A stretch of 64,000 nt of DNA from Siphonodentalium dalli (Eukaryota; Mollusca; Scaphopoda; Gadilida; Siphonodentaliidae): contig CP136068.1 of the NCBI GenBank assembly GCA_032622095.1, forward strand, positions 162,337,465 to 162,401,464. Direction: 5' to 3'. Below are positions 31,501 to 44,100 of the stretch, piece by piece. The notes under the pieces are model-generated. The model searched no databases. It was given only the letters and a program-made list of their open reading frames with translations, and had not been told where the DNA came from. Position 1 is the stretch's first letter; every line of letters starts with the position of its first letter. A program made the translations under genes and the position numbers.

Positions 31501-34500
31501 CACCAACGTTAAGATGTCCAATTAACTAAGTTACACCACCAACAACGTTAAGATGTCCAATTAACCAAGTTATACCACCACCAACGTTAAGATGTCCAAT
31601 TAACTAAGTTACACCACCACCAACGTTAAGATGTCCAATTAACTAAGTTATACCACCACCAACGTTAAGATGTCCAATTAACTAAGTTACACCACCACCA
31701 ACGTTAAGATGTCCAATTAACTAAGTTATACCACCACCAACGTTAAGATGTCCAATTAACCAAGTTATACCACCACCAACGTTAAGATGTCCAATTAACC
31801 AAGTTATACCACCACCAACGTTAAGATGTCCAATTAACCAAGTTACACCACCACCAACGTTAAGATGTCCAATTAACTCAGTTATACCACCACCAACGTT
31901 AAGATGTCCATTTAACCAAGTTATACCACCAACAACGTTAAGATGTCCAATTAACTAAGTTACACCACCACCAACGTTAAGATGTCCAATTAACCAAGTT
32001 ATACCACCACCAACGTTAAGATGTCCAATTAACTAAGTTACACCACCACCAACGTTAAGATGTCCAATTAACCAAGTTATACCACCACCAACGTTAAGAT
32101 GTCCAATTAACCAAGTTATACCACCACCAACGTTAAGATGTCCAATTAACCAAGTTATACCACCACCAACGTTAATATGCCCAATTAACCAAGTTATACC
32201 ACCACCAACGTTAAGATGTCCAATTAACCAAGTTATACCACCACCAACGTTAAGATGTCCAATTAACCAAGTTATACCACCACCAACGTTAAGATGTCCA
32301 ATTAACCAAGTTACACCACCACCAACGTTAAGATGTCCAATTAACCAAGTTACACCACCACCAACGTTAAGATGTCCAATTAACCAAGTTATACCACCAC
32401 CAACGTTAAGATGTCCAATTAACCAAGTTATACCACCACCAACGTTAAGATGTCCAATTAACTAAGTTACACCACCACCAACGTTAAGATGTCCAATTAA
32501 CTAAGTTATACCACCACCAACGTTAATATGCCCAATTAACCAAGTTATACCACCACCAACGTTAAGATGTTCAATTAACCAAGTTATACCACCACCAACG
32601 TTAAGATGTCCAATTAACCAAGTTATACCACCACCAACGTTAATATGCCCAATTAACTAAGTTACACCACCACCAACGTTAAGATGTCCAATTAACCAAG
32701 TTACACCACCACCAACGTTAATATGCCCAATTAACTAAGTTACACCACCACCAACGTTAAGATGTCCAATTAACCAAGTTATACCACCACCAACGTTAAG
32801 ATGTCCAATTAACCAAGTTACACCACCACCAACGTTAAGATGTCCAATTAACCAAGTTATACCACCAACAACGTTAATATGTCCAATTAACTAAGTTATA
32901 CCACCACCAACGTTAATATGTCCAATTAACCAAGTTATACCACCACCAACGTTAAGATGTCCAATTAACCAAGTTATACCACCACCAACGTTAATATGCC
33001 CAATTAACCAAGTTATACCACCACCAACGTTAATATGTTCAATTAACCAAGTTATACCACCACCAACGTTAAGATGTCCAATTAACCAAGTTATACCACC
33101 ACCAACGTTAATATGCCCAATTAACTAAGTTACACCACCACCAACGTTAAGATGTCCAATTAACCAAGTTACACCACCACCAACGTTAAGATGTCCAATT
33201 AACTAAGTTACACCACCACCAACGTTAAGATGTCCAATTAACCAAGTTACACCACCACCAACGTTAAGATGTCCAATTAACCAAGTTATACCACCACCAA
33301 CGTTAAGATGTCCAATTAACCAAGTTACACCACCACCAACGTTAATATGCCCAATTAACTAAGTTACACCACCACCAACGTTAAGATGTCCAATTAACTA
33401 AGTTACACCACCACCAACGTTAAGATGTCCAATTAACTCAGTTATACCACCACCAACGTTAAGATGTCCAATTAACCAAGTTATACCACCACCAACGTTA
33501 AGATGTCCAATTAACTAAGTTATACCACCACCAACGTTAAGATGTCCAATTAACTAAGTTATACCACCACCAACGTTAAGATGTCCAATTAACCAAGTTA
33601 TACCCCCACCAACGTTAAGATGTCCAATTAACCAAGTTATACCACCACCAACGTTAAGATGTCCAATTAACCAAGTTACACCACCACCAACGTTAAGATG
33701 TCCAATTAACCAAGTTATACCACCACCAACGTTAAGATGTCCTATTAACCAAGTTACACCACCACCAACGTTAAGATGTCCAATTAACCAAGTTATACCA
33801 CCACCAACGTTAAGATGTCCAATTAACCAAGTTATACCACCACCAACGTTAAGATGTCCAATTAACCAAGTTATACCACCACCAACGTTAAGATGTCCAA
33901 TTAACCAAGTTATACCACCACCAACGTTAAGATGTCCAATTAACCAAGTTATACCACCACCAACGTTAAGATGTCCAATTAACCAAGTTATACCACCAAC
34001 AACGTTAAGATGTCCAATTAACCAAGTTATACCACCACCAACGTTAAGATGTCCAATTAACCAAGTTATACCACCACCAACGTTAAGATGTCCAATTAAC
34101 CAAGTTATACCACCACCAACGTTAAGATGTCCAATTAACCAAGTTATACCACCACCAACGTTAAGATGTCCAATTAACCAAGTTATACCACCACCAACGT
34201 TAAGATGTCCAATTAACCAAGTTATACCACCACCAACGTTAAGATGTCCAATTAACCAAGTTATACCACCACCAACGTTAAGATGTCCAATTAACTAAGT
34301 TACACCACCACCAACGTTAATATGTCCAATTAACTAAGTTACACCACCACCAACGTTAAGATGTCCAATTAACCAAGTTATACCACCACCAACGTTAAGA
34401 TGCCCAATTAACCAAGTTATACCACCACCAACGTTAAGATGTCCAATTAACCAAGTTATACCATCACCAACGTTAAGATGTCCAATTAACTAAGTTATAC

Positions 34501-34960
34501 CACCACCAACGTTAAGATGTCCAATTAACCAAGTTATACCACCACCAACGTTAAGATGTCCAATTAACCAAGTTATACCACCACCAACGTTAAGATGTCC
34601 AATTAACCAAGTTATACCACCACCAACGTTAAGATGTCCAATTAACCAAGTTATACCACCACCAACGTTAAGATGTCCAATTAACCAAGTTACACCACCA
34701 CCAACGTTAAGATGTCCAATTAACTCAGTTATACCACCACCAACGTTAAGATGTCCAATTAACCAAGTTATACCACCACCAACGTTAAGATGTCCAATTA
34801 ACCAAGTTATACCACCAACAACGTTAATATGTCCAATTAACTCAGTTATACCACCACCAACGTTAAGATGTCCAATTAACCAAGTTACACCACCACCAAC
34901 GTTAATATGCCCAATTAACCAAGTTATACCACCACCAACGTTAATATGCCCAATTAACCA

Positions 34961-36131
34961 GACCATGCATATTCTCAATTCAACTACTATAGCTCTATTC
35001 AACTATAATATGATAACTGTAACACTGCTGAATCCCAATCAATCGACCAGTAACACATGACGTGCTGATTTTTGCCATCTGTCATATGCACGAGAGTACA
35101 GATATGGGGCACATTAACTGTAACAATGTTTACCCATTAACATGCAACGTACTAATGTTAGTCGTATGCACGAAAGTTCTACCGGCGCCAATCCGCCTGC
35201 CAACCTTGTCTTTTCTAAATACTCCATTACGGGTAGTTTTCCATAGGAAATATTGACATAATAATTTCAACTTATTATCTGAGTAGCTCCCACCAATGCA
35301 TGAAAAATATTCCTACATATTTATTGGCTTTACAGTCTGTTATCTGCTCTTATTACCTGAACATCCCTCAAACTGAATAATGTACCAAGCCAACGAATAC
35401 TTGCATCACATACTGGGAAAATACGTTCAGCAGGCCAGATGCATCCTGAATTCAACTATTATAGTTATAGTCGACTATAATAGGTGAATATGTATCTATT
35501 TATGAATTCGATAACCCAACATCATATTTCGCAGAACAATATTAAAAACAGTGTTTTGTGAATTCGATACAAGATGCATAACCCACCATCATATTTCACA
35601 GAACAATATTAAAAAACAGAGTCATACCAAATCCGTACCATGTTTGTTTTTCTTTTCTTTGTGACGAAATAATATGTCTCGATCCGTGAGAATGTTTACT
35701 CGTGATGACACGTGATAAGGAAGTCACGTGATAATAAAGTCACGTGGTAAGGAAGTCACGTGATAAGGAAGTCAACTAACATTCTATTCGTCTAAATATT
35801 ATTATCAAGGAGCAATTGATTGTTAAAGTTATTTAGAATAGCACCAGTGTATCATTATTAACTGAAATAAGTCGGCGCAAAAGATTGAGAAATATATTCT
35901 ATCTGGATACTCTTAATTCGCTGCAGTATTGTTAGGAGGGTAATTATATAATATGGCTGTGTACTGGGATACGCGATCTCATAGTTTCCACACACAAATC
36001 AAGGAAATTGTGGATTTATCACTGTCGAATTCAACTATAATAGTTAATCATAACTATAATACATGTAGATGAAATCAGAATTTGCCTAATATGTTTAGTA
36101 TATAAGGGTTAACATGGCGTCCTAATTTTAG
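34961..36131. repeat. Array flank: AT-rich DNA with dispersed repeat modules, no gene
   Basis: No credible coding sequence is present. Two short modules recur. An ATTCAACTATAATAG-like palindromic string lies at about 34976, 35003, 35452 and 36030. A GTATGCACGAAAGT-like string lies at about 35083, 35164 and 36141, and is echoed at the left edge of the window (46-60). The first array-flanking copy includes TCAATCGACCA near 35039. A near-duplicate GAATTCGATA ... ACCATCATATTTC pair occurs at about 35504-35545 and 35560-35615. Confidence 0.6.
35706..35773. repeat. 16-bp tandem repeat with CACGTG cores
   Basis: About four copies of a 16-bp unit, GTCACGTGATAAGGAA, with minor changes. Each holds an ACGTG core, and several give the palindrome CACGTG (E-box type). 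A regulatory role is only a possibility, since it lies in intronic or flanking DNA. Confidence 0.7.
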
Positions 36132-36305
36132 CTGTCTGTCGTATGCACGAAAGTACCACCGCCGCGGATGAATACAGAGAGGAAGTGTTCTTAGGGTTCA
36201 CATTGCTGAGGAGTTGTCCACCTGGGACTGTGTTCGTGCCACCGATTTGTCGCTGTGACCACATCGGAACAGCCATCGAAGCGTCTGTGGTCCCAGTCCA
36301 AGCAG
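36132..36305 (+). CDS. Exon: end of chitin-binding domain (5' boundary uncertain)
   Basis: Open frame with codons from 36134, containing FTLLRSCPPGTVF and ICRCDH. These resemble the last cysteines of a CBM14 (peritrophin-type) chitin-binding domain. The 3' boundary is CAG/GTTGGT at 36305/36306, leaving one base that completes a glycine codon with GT at the next exon start. The acceptor could be CCTAATTTTAG at 36131, giving the longest exon, or ATACAG at 36177, or TTCTTAG at 36194. The first choice would place a copy of the dispersed GTATGCACGAAAG module inside the exon, so one of the later acceptors may be right. The earlier cysteines of the domain must lie in an exon outside the window. Confidence 0.5.
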
Positions 36306-39300
36306 GTTGGTAGTTGAAATGTTCAAAATCGATATCCTCGTAAAGTTATGTGAAACGCTCCGGTAGGGTGATCAAACAGAAATGGAGAATAATCTTGCTG
36401 AAACTTAGTTATTTTTACAAATGTCATATCCAAATTGACAACACACATCGTCATGCTTATATATTAATTCAATCCAGTGACTGAAATGGTAAAATGGTGA
36501 CAAATTATACGATGGTAAAATTGTGTGCGCTTGTTGATCGCCGATAGTTGCGTCCAGAATCAAGACGTTCAAACGTTTTTTTCTGTGGAGTTGCGCGGTC
36601 AATTTGTTTGAGATTTCGACCATGTTATTAGAACGCTACACTTCTCCAGTTGGCATAACACCTTTGGACTAACTTTTCATTTCCATGCACCTGAACAAGT
36701 ACATAGTGTGCCTTTAAATTGCTATCCTGTTATCAGATTATTTCTAAAACGCAACTATAAAACTGTCCTGATTGTAGAGTTAAATAGTCGTTATGTTTAC
36801 TAAATGTGTGTTATATAAATTATCACCACAAATGTGATTAGCGTAGATTAGCGTAGACAACCGATATTCGGCACTCACCTAAACAATGACATTGTGCGTA
36901 TACTGTATATGATGCATTACAAACGGAGCGATGTACTTATTATTTATATGTATGTACGGCACACGATGTAGTCTTATTACGCTTCACTCAAAAAATAAGA
37001 TCGATATCGCAATAACATCGCGCCTTTAAATACCACTTACATGTATTCTGACTGATACTTTACCTGCACAAAGCCAGGATCTTACGTCTCACATGGCACA
37101 AATCCAAAACGGTTTTGATTTTGAATTTGTTTGAAACATATATGAACTTTCAAAAATCAGTAGTCGTTAAAACCTCACATTTGTAATTGGAAATTACAAG
37201 GAAAACGGGTATCGATTGTTCCTGATTTGGAACACCAAACACATCTCAACCATTTAACAAAATGCATAATCCCTTTCACGCGTACGTACAATGACTCCTG
37301 CAACAACTATCCGAACGCATGAAGCGACGGTTTAAATAATACACTGACGGTTTAGATAATACACTGACGGTTTAAATAATACACTGACGGTTTAGAGATT
37401 ATATTAGTGACGTAGGTTCCTGACCCTACTGCATGTTATATACGACACACGGTTAGAATATGATTTTTACTTTGTTCAGCAGGTCTAAGCTGTAATGTCG
37501 ATATGGATATTCCGTTCTCGATTGACACTCACGCCATAGCTAACTCCGTCTACGTGGCACACAGAGGTATCATTCAAATCCAGAACGGAAAGGGTGTGTT
37601 CTCTGGGTCAGAAGCCCTCACTATTTGGCGCTACGCTAGCATGGATTGGATGAATGGAGTGTTAATCATGGTCAGATTCAGACCGAGCAACACCAACGCC
37701 AAACAGGTCATCATCTCGAACTGTAATTGCTGGAGTTCCCCGTCCATTGTTATCTACATCGACGGGACGCAGGCCGCAGCAAATCAATATGACACCATCA
37801 TCGAAGCGCGCATCAACGGCGGAGCAATGACAAGAATAGTTATGCGAACAACGGTAAGTGTAGCCTCATTAATGGCTCACCAGCTCCACTCCTTGTCAAT
37901 AATTACCACAAAAGTAACACCCAAAAGTACTCTAGTATGAGAATAAATTGAGTACGAGCCGGCTCGACCACCTGGTAACGTGGTCCTGCTAATTCGATAT
38001 AGGTGTGGAGCTGTTTGGTTCCCACCATTGTTCTATGTTGTTGTTGGGTCCTGATAAAATGCTGTGATGTTGCTAAGTTTGTATGCTGTCGGTGGGTTCT
38101 GCTGATATAACTATCACGTTGGTGGGCAAAAGTGATGTACCGTTGTTTGGTCCTGCTAACATGCTATGATGTTTGTGATACATCCTAAGTTGTTATTGAT
38201 GCTGGTAGGTTCTGCTGATATGAATATCACGTTGGTGTGACAAAGTGATGTACCGTTGTTTTTTCTCAATTTGTCATGTTCGACGTCTTTATCTTAATCC
38301 AGAAAGAGTTGGGATTGTGGTTTTCCCGAAAGGGTGCACAAATATTCGAAGTTAGACGCCCCAACAACAATGACACCTCACTTCCCATCTAAAACAAATG
38401 TTACAAAGAATGACCACTAAACACTGTATGAGTAATTTTAAGATTGAAATTGTCAGTATATTTAGCAGGAAACATAATCCAGTGGACTATAGCAGTCTTA
38501 ATTTACCCCAAAGTGGGCAATCCTATTTAATGTTGTTTTGCACGGTGAACACAAGTTAATTATTTTCCAGATATATAGAGGATCTCTAATGAGTCGCAAT
38601 GATTTACGAAATGTATTAACCGAGCGCACTAAATTCGATTCGGGCCGAGCTTTAGAGAGGCTCGAATCGAATTTAGTGGACGAATTCGTAATTGCGACGA
38701 ATTTGAGATCCATTTTATCACATTTTAGCAAGAAAAAACGATCTCGAAACATGTTTGGTTAAAACAAATATTGATTTCCTTATCGCAAAGAGGAAGTAAA
38801 GACACCTTCAATAAAACATATAGTTCCATTTCAAATGTGTCTTTTGACGTAGACACACGTGTTCAACCACTCTTATTACACATGTTTATTTCACATTCAG
38901 CAAGAAATAAATAACACGCGTGTTATACTAAAACATATGATGCCGTGTTTAGGGGATAAATATGTGATAAACCTTCTTATCATATAATTAACCCACAAAA
39001 TGCTTCATAATTATTGGTAAGACACACGTGTAATATTAGCGCGTGCGATGACGTCTCGCCATTATTTAAATGACTTGTGATTGCTGAAGTTTATGATTGT
39101 TGTTTTTGATGAATACTTCGCGTTGCTTCGCGTTTATTTAATCATGTGATAAAAGGTATCTCAAACTCGTTCTATTTTATATTTTATTCCTCCACTGAAT
39201 TATATTTGAGCCTCGGCTCAAATCGAATTTAGTGAACTCGGTTGATAAATTCCGTATAAAATAGAAACTCATGTGAGATCCTCTATTTATGTGATGTCAA

Positions 39301-41128
39301 AATACAATAAAAATTGTAACAACAAAAAACAACAATGACATCACAACCACACCCATTTTTATTGTATTTTACCTTGGACATAACTGGTTGAGAACCACTT
39401 CATCCACCTTACTAAGGGCAGCTTTACTATAGTCTACCGCATTTTTATATTTTGCGCATACCCGCTGTCCGATCCTACCAGTGCGACTAATTCATAAAAT
39501 CGTTTTTCTTTCTGATTTCAGGATGATGGTGACAAGGAAGTTGTTCTTAAATACGACAACACGAATCTCATAGCTTCCATCAACGGTTTTGAGAGCACAG
39601 TCAATATACCCGGTAGGTATTACACACGCCCATGCATTGTTTATAGTAGCTCAGTAATCCAGAGATGTGGCTCTATACTGGAAATGTTGGTGACACACTT
39701 AACGTTAAAGACATTCGTCGATTGATTGTTTATTTACTCAATGCCACAATTAAGTGGCGAATACAGAGTATTAATTAATTAACATATATACATATATTTA
39801 CACAAGGGGGCCACTGTTGTCTGGCTTGCCATTTTCATATGGCGGAAGTGTATATTTATAATATCATCATCATCATCATCATTATCACCAACATCACTTT
39901 ATCATCATCGTCATCGTCATCATCATCATAATCATCTTCATCATCGCCATCATCGTCGTCGTCATCGTCCTCATCATCATCATCATCATCGTCTTCATCG
40001 TCGTCGTCATAGTCTCCACAACCACCACCACCATCATAAGCATCATCGTCCTAATCATCGTCATCATTATCGTTATCATGATAATCAAAATCTTCATCAT
40101 CGTCCAATGACACACACATTTTTTATAGTTTCTCACTTTTGAATGGCCGAGAACAAATTAAACAGGAACGAACAGTTCAACGTACATATATTCTATTAAA
40201 TTGTATATAACGCTGTGTGCATTTTTTCTACCATTGGCCTATTCTTGAACTGTTAGACAAACATATCCAGTATATACATTGTTCAAGTTTTGAGTCGATT
40301 AATTAAACAGTGTGGAATTGCAAGGAATGGTTCGTAATACTGCAACGAAACGCCATAGCTTTTCCTATTCCCAGTACAGATCACGGCGATATGCAACACA
40401 TTCAGTCTCGTCACGATCACCCTTCACACACGGCCTCCACCCACCTCACCAACTTAGTATGTATCTGTCTCTCGCACCCTCTGCCTCATTAACTTGGTAT
40501 GTCTTTGTCCCTTGTTACATCCACCTCATTAAAGTAATATGTCTCGGTCCCTGGCTATGGCATCGGCTGCGGTACTGACAGACAGGTGATCTCATTCGGC
40601 GATCGGATAAGTGGTGTTGATATGACTTATTTCTACATCGAGTTATGCAAATATTTAATCCTTTACCCAACAATCCGGCCAAATAAAGCTTCAACAGCCT
40701 AAAATATCTTCGGTCTGTCTCAATAGAACCATACAAATATGAATATCATTGGAACCGGCTCCTTGACCACATTGTGATAGTTACAGTCATGCCCTGTGCC
40801 AATGCATTCTCTTATATATGCGAGTCGACCATAGGTCGCCTCGCATATATAAGAGAATGCATTGGCCTAAAAAAAATCTTTTTTTAACACTTTTTACCAT
40901 TTTTTCTTACATTCTTTAACAATTTTATAATTTTTAATGTGTTAAGCCAATGCATTCTCTTATATATGCGAGGCGACCTATGGTCGACTCGCATATATAA
41001 GAGAATGCATTGGCACAGGGCCGTTCTGTTGGGTAAAGGGTTAAAGAATAAGTTAAGATTCCCAAAGTGAGCCTAACAATGTTCACATTGATCGTGTAAG
41101 TCAGTACATCTATACCTATATGTGCGAA

Positions 41129-41159
<31 letters not shown>

Positions 41160-44100
41160 GTTCTAAAGAAATTCACTGGGGACCATCTAGATGGCACCAA
41201 AGGGGTCTACTAGGGGTAACTTTTTACGAGAATGATAATGGTGCGGGTTAGAATTTGCTAAAGTGACGCCGTTGTTGTCAGGGGCAGAAAAAGGGGAGGG
41301 GCAGAACAAAACTTTGACGCCGATTGCCACCAAACTTATATATAATCATCCCCATGATATGAGGAATCTAATGGTGTAGTTTAAATATGTCAAAACTGGC
41401 GCCGTTCGATTCAGGGATGCACGGAAGGGGGAGGGGCACCAAAATTGATCAAACTCATTTTAGCGCCGCCGTCCACCAAATTGATATATATCCTACTCCA
41501 TGATAAAAGGAATCTAATTGTTTGATTTAAAGACGTCAAATTGGTGTCGATTGGATGAGAGATTTGATAATAATGAGTTTAGTCGCCGAATCCCACCAAA
41601 CTTATACAATATCATCCCCATGGTATGAGGAGTATTATGGTGTGGCTTAAGTCTGTCAAAAGTGGCGTCATTCGAGTCAGGTGTGCATCGAAAGGGAGGG
41701 GGGCACCAACATTGATACACAATATTTTAGCGCCAATTTCAACAAATTGATACACACGCCGATTAGCACCAGATTAACTCCATAATATCAGGAGTCTAAG
41801 TGTGTGGTTTAAGGATGTCACAAGAGGTGCCATTCGAGTCAGGGGTTCATAGAGGATGAGCAAAACAAATGATAGAGGAATCTAAGCGTGTGGTTTAGAT
41901 ACGCCAAATTTATGGTGACCCTAAATTTGATACGAGTTTGCATACAGATTTCGACCAAATTGATATATTATTCTTCTCCGGAATATAATCGTGTGACTTA
42001 AAGACGCCAAACTGGTGGGGGGGGGGTCATAACAATGATAAGAATTTGTTTCGTTGCCGATTACCACCAAACTGATATATAATCATTTCCACCAAATCCA
42101 TACACGTTCTTCTCTAATGATACGATGAATTAAATCACATTTGGGGTCGTTTTGGGTCATGGGTGGCGAGAGGAGATGCACCAGCATTGACAAGATTGCT
42201 ATTCGCCGATATCCACCAAAGTCATATATAGTCATCCCCCAGGCCATCTCCATATCATTGGCGTTCAAATTTCACAATCTCGATAAATGGTGATACAACT
42301 AAGTCACTTGAACAATTAGCTCTTTTTTTAGTTGAATTGTTTATTTGCAAAGTCAACATCGAAATTGCAACATGCTACAACGTATATACATATATACAAA
42401 ACAAACATGTATGTACTGTACATCAATAATTCTTCTATCATATTGTATGGTATTAATAATAAAGGCAAATAAAGCTAACACATTCAGGAATATGTTTCTT
42501 GAATGGTATATAAGTCATATATATATTTATTTTATATATAGTATAATATAATACTAGCGTCATGGTAACTTTTTAAAGGCCAATTTTAAGAAATTGCTCA
42601 CTCTTTCCAATATACTAATATTTAGCAGTGACAACATTCTATAGAATTTATTTTTGTTAGGTTTTTCCCAGTAACACTTTGGGATATAGATTTCTCGCAG
42701 GTCGTTAAGTTCTGTACACAAAATAACAAAATGGTATATACATGCATAGCAACATTTCATTTAAATTGAGAATGTTTTGCCAATACGTTGCACCATGAAC
42801 AGAGGGGCACCTGGACATTTCTTTAAAACATCTGTATCTTCAAGGAGATATGATAGCCAGGTGTCATCAAACTCTTAGTCTAATCCATTGATGCATTTCG
42901 ATGTTAAACCCAATTGTCGTCTTTTAATTTTTGGAACTAATGTGTTTATGATGTTCATGTGTCATGTTACAACGTCTGAAGTATACGCAGTTGTAAATAA
43001 CTAAATACGTCTTTATTGGTGGAATGGATGAATCGCGATAAACGAAATGACAATCGACAAGTTGAGCCACTACTTATATTCCATGACTGTGTAAGAATCA
43101 TGTTTTGTGATGCTATTTAAATATACAATTTGTGAAAATACGTGTAACACTTTGAGTATTCTCTATTCCCAACAAATATCCACAGCATGCAGAGGGTTTC
43201 ACATCACTTTAACCTTGGCAACGTTGACACATGATATGTAAAGTGCAGCTCCCGTCATGAAAGGGTTAATTGCTGACGACCATTTTTTTTTTTCAGGTAA
43301 ACTGAGTACTTCGAATGGTGCTCTTTACGTCGCTTCCTTGGATACTTCGATGTGTCCAACAGCGTGTGGCAACTTCGGTGCTTTCACTGGGACCATAGAT
43401 CAGGTAAATCTGCAATTTCTGGGATTGTCTCCTCATTTTTGGAACGCGGAATTATCGGGTGGCCCTTGATGGGTGCGCATGATTCCTACAGCCCCCGCTA
43501 TATGATACCCGGGATTCTTATTCTGATTTTAATTGGTATTCGGGATTCAACGAAAAGGCTGGTATGCAGCTTTTATAACACAAACGTATTCAAATGTTAA
43601 TATTTCTTAGTTCAAGTAACAAATGGTAATGTAGTTCAGTCTTGTAACTCTTCATATGTTGAAGTTACGGATATAGAGAATCTACAACTCGTCCCCAGTT
43701 TATAGCGGAATTTACAAAACGAGTCCACTAAATTAGGTCTTTGGTGAGGTCTAACCCTAATTTACTGGACGAGTTTTGTAAATTCCGCTATAAACTGGGG
43801 ACGAGTTGTAGATTATATTTATTACATGATCCAAATCTTCGACAAAACATACTTAAATCAACGAATGGGACACAAAACTAACATCGTCGCCTATAAGGCA
43901 TGCGATGACGTTTCACGTAACTATGCGTTGTTTGCCCGCGTAAAGAAATAGTCCCAGATAAATAAAGACTCTTTGACTATTTAATGGCGTATATTTAATG
44001 ACATAACTTTTCAAACTCTTCAATCATTATAGTCTGTTGGAAAAATATTGCAAGCCACAGTATTTTGAGACGTAACGTATAGAATGTAAATAGACGACAA

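Larger units (their letters stand above)
54..34960. repeat. Giant 39-bp minisatellite array (about 895 copies)
   Basis: Continuous head-to-tail repeat of a 39-bp unit filling more than half of the window. Units vary at a few fixed positions: CCAAG, CTAAG or CTCAG; TTATA, TTACA or TTCTA; AAGATG or AATATG; GTCC or GCCC; CACCACC or CAACAAC. Occasional 38-bp units lack one C (for example near 7555 and 8600), and one short unit lies at about 17641. Because 39 is a multiple of three, the minus strand reads as a 13-residue repeat, LIGHLNVGGGITW. The common CTAAG variant is an in-frame TAG and 38-bp units shift the frame, so open stretches stop at 180 codons or fewer. I treat it as non-coding. Sharing of variants over kilobases shows growth by segmental duplication. 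Confidence 0.98.

Noticed and set aside
54-34960. CRISPR-like regular spacing
   Set aside because: There are no unique spacers. The whole period is repeat, and the context is eukaryotic.
37503-37940. Single-exon gene starting at ATG 37503
   Set aside because: The frame stays open upstream to a good splice acceptor, and a strong GTAAGT donor at 37854 ends the exon. The last 29 codons are intron.
39894-40136. Methionine-rich minus-strand frame
   Set aside because: Translation of the ATC/GTC microsatellite.
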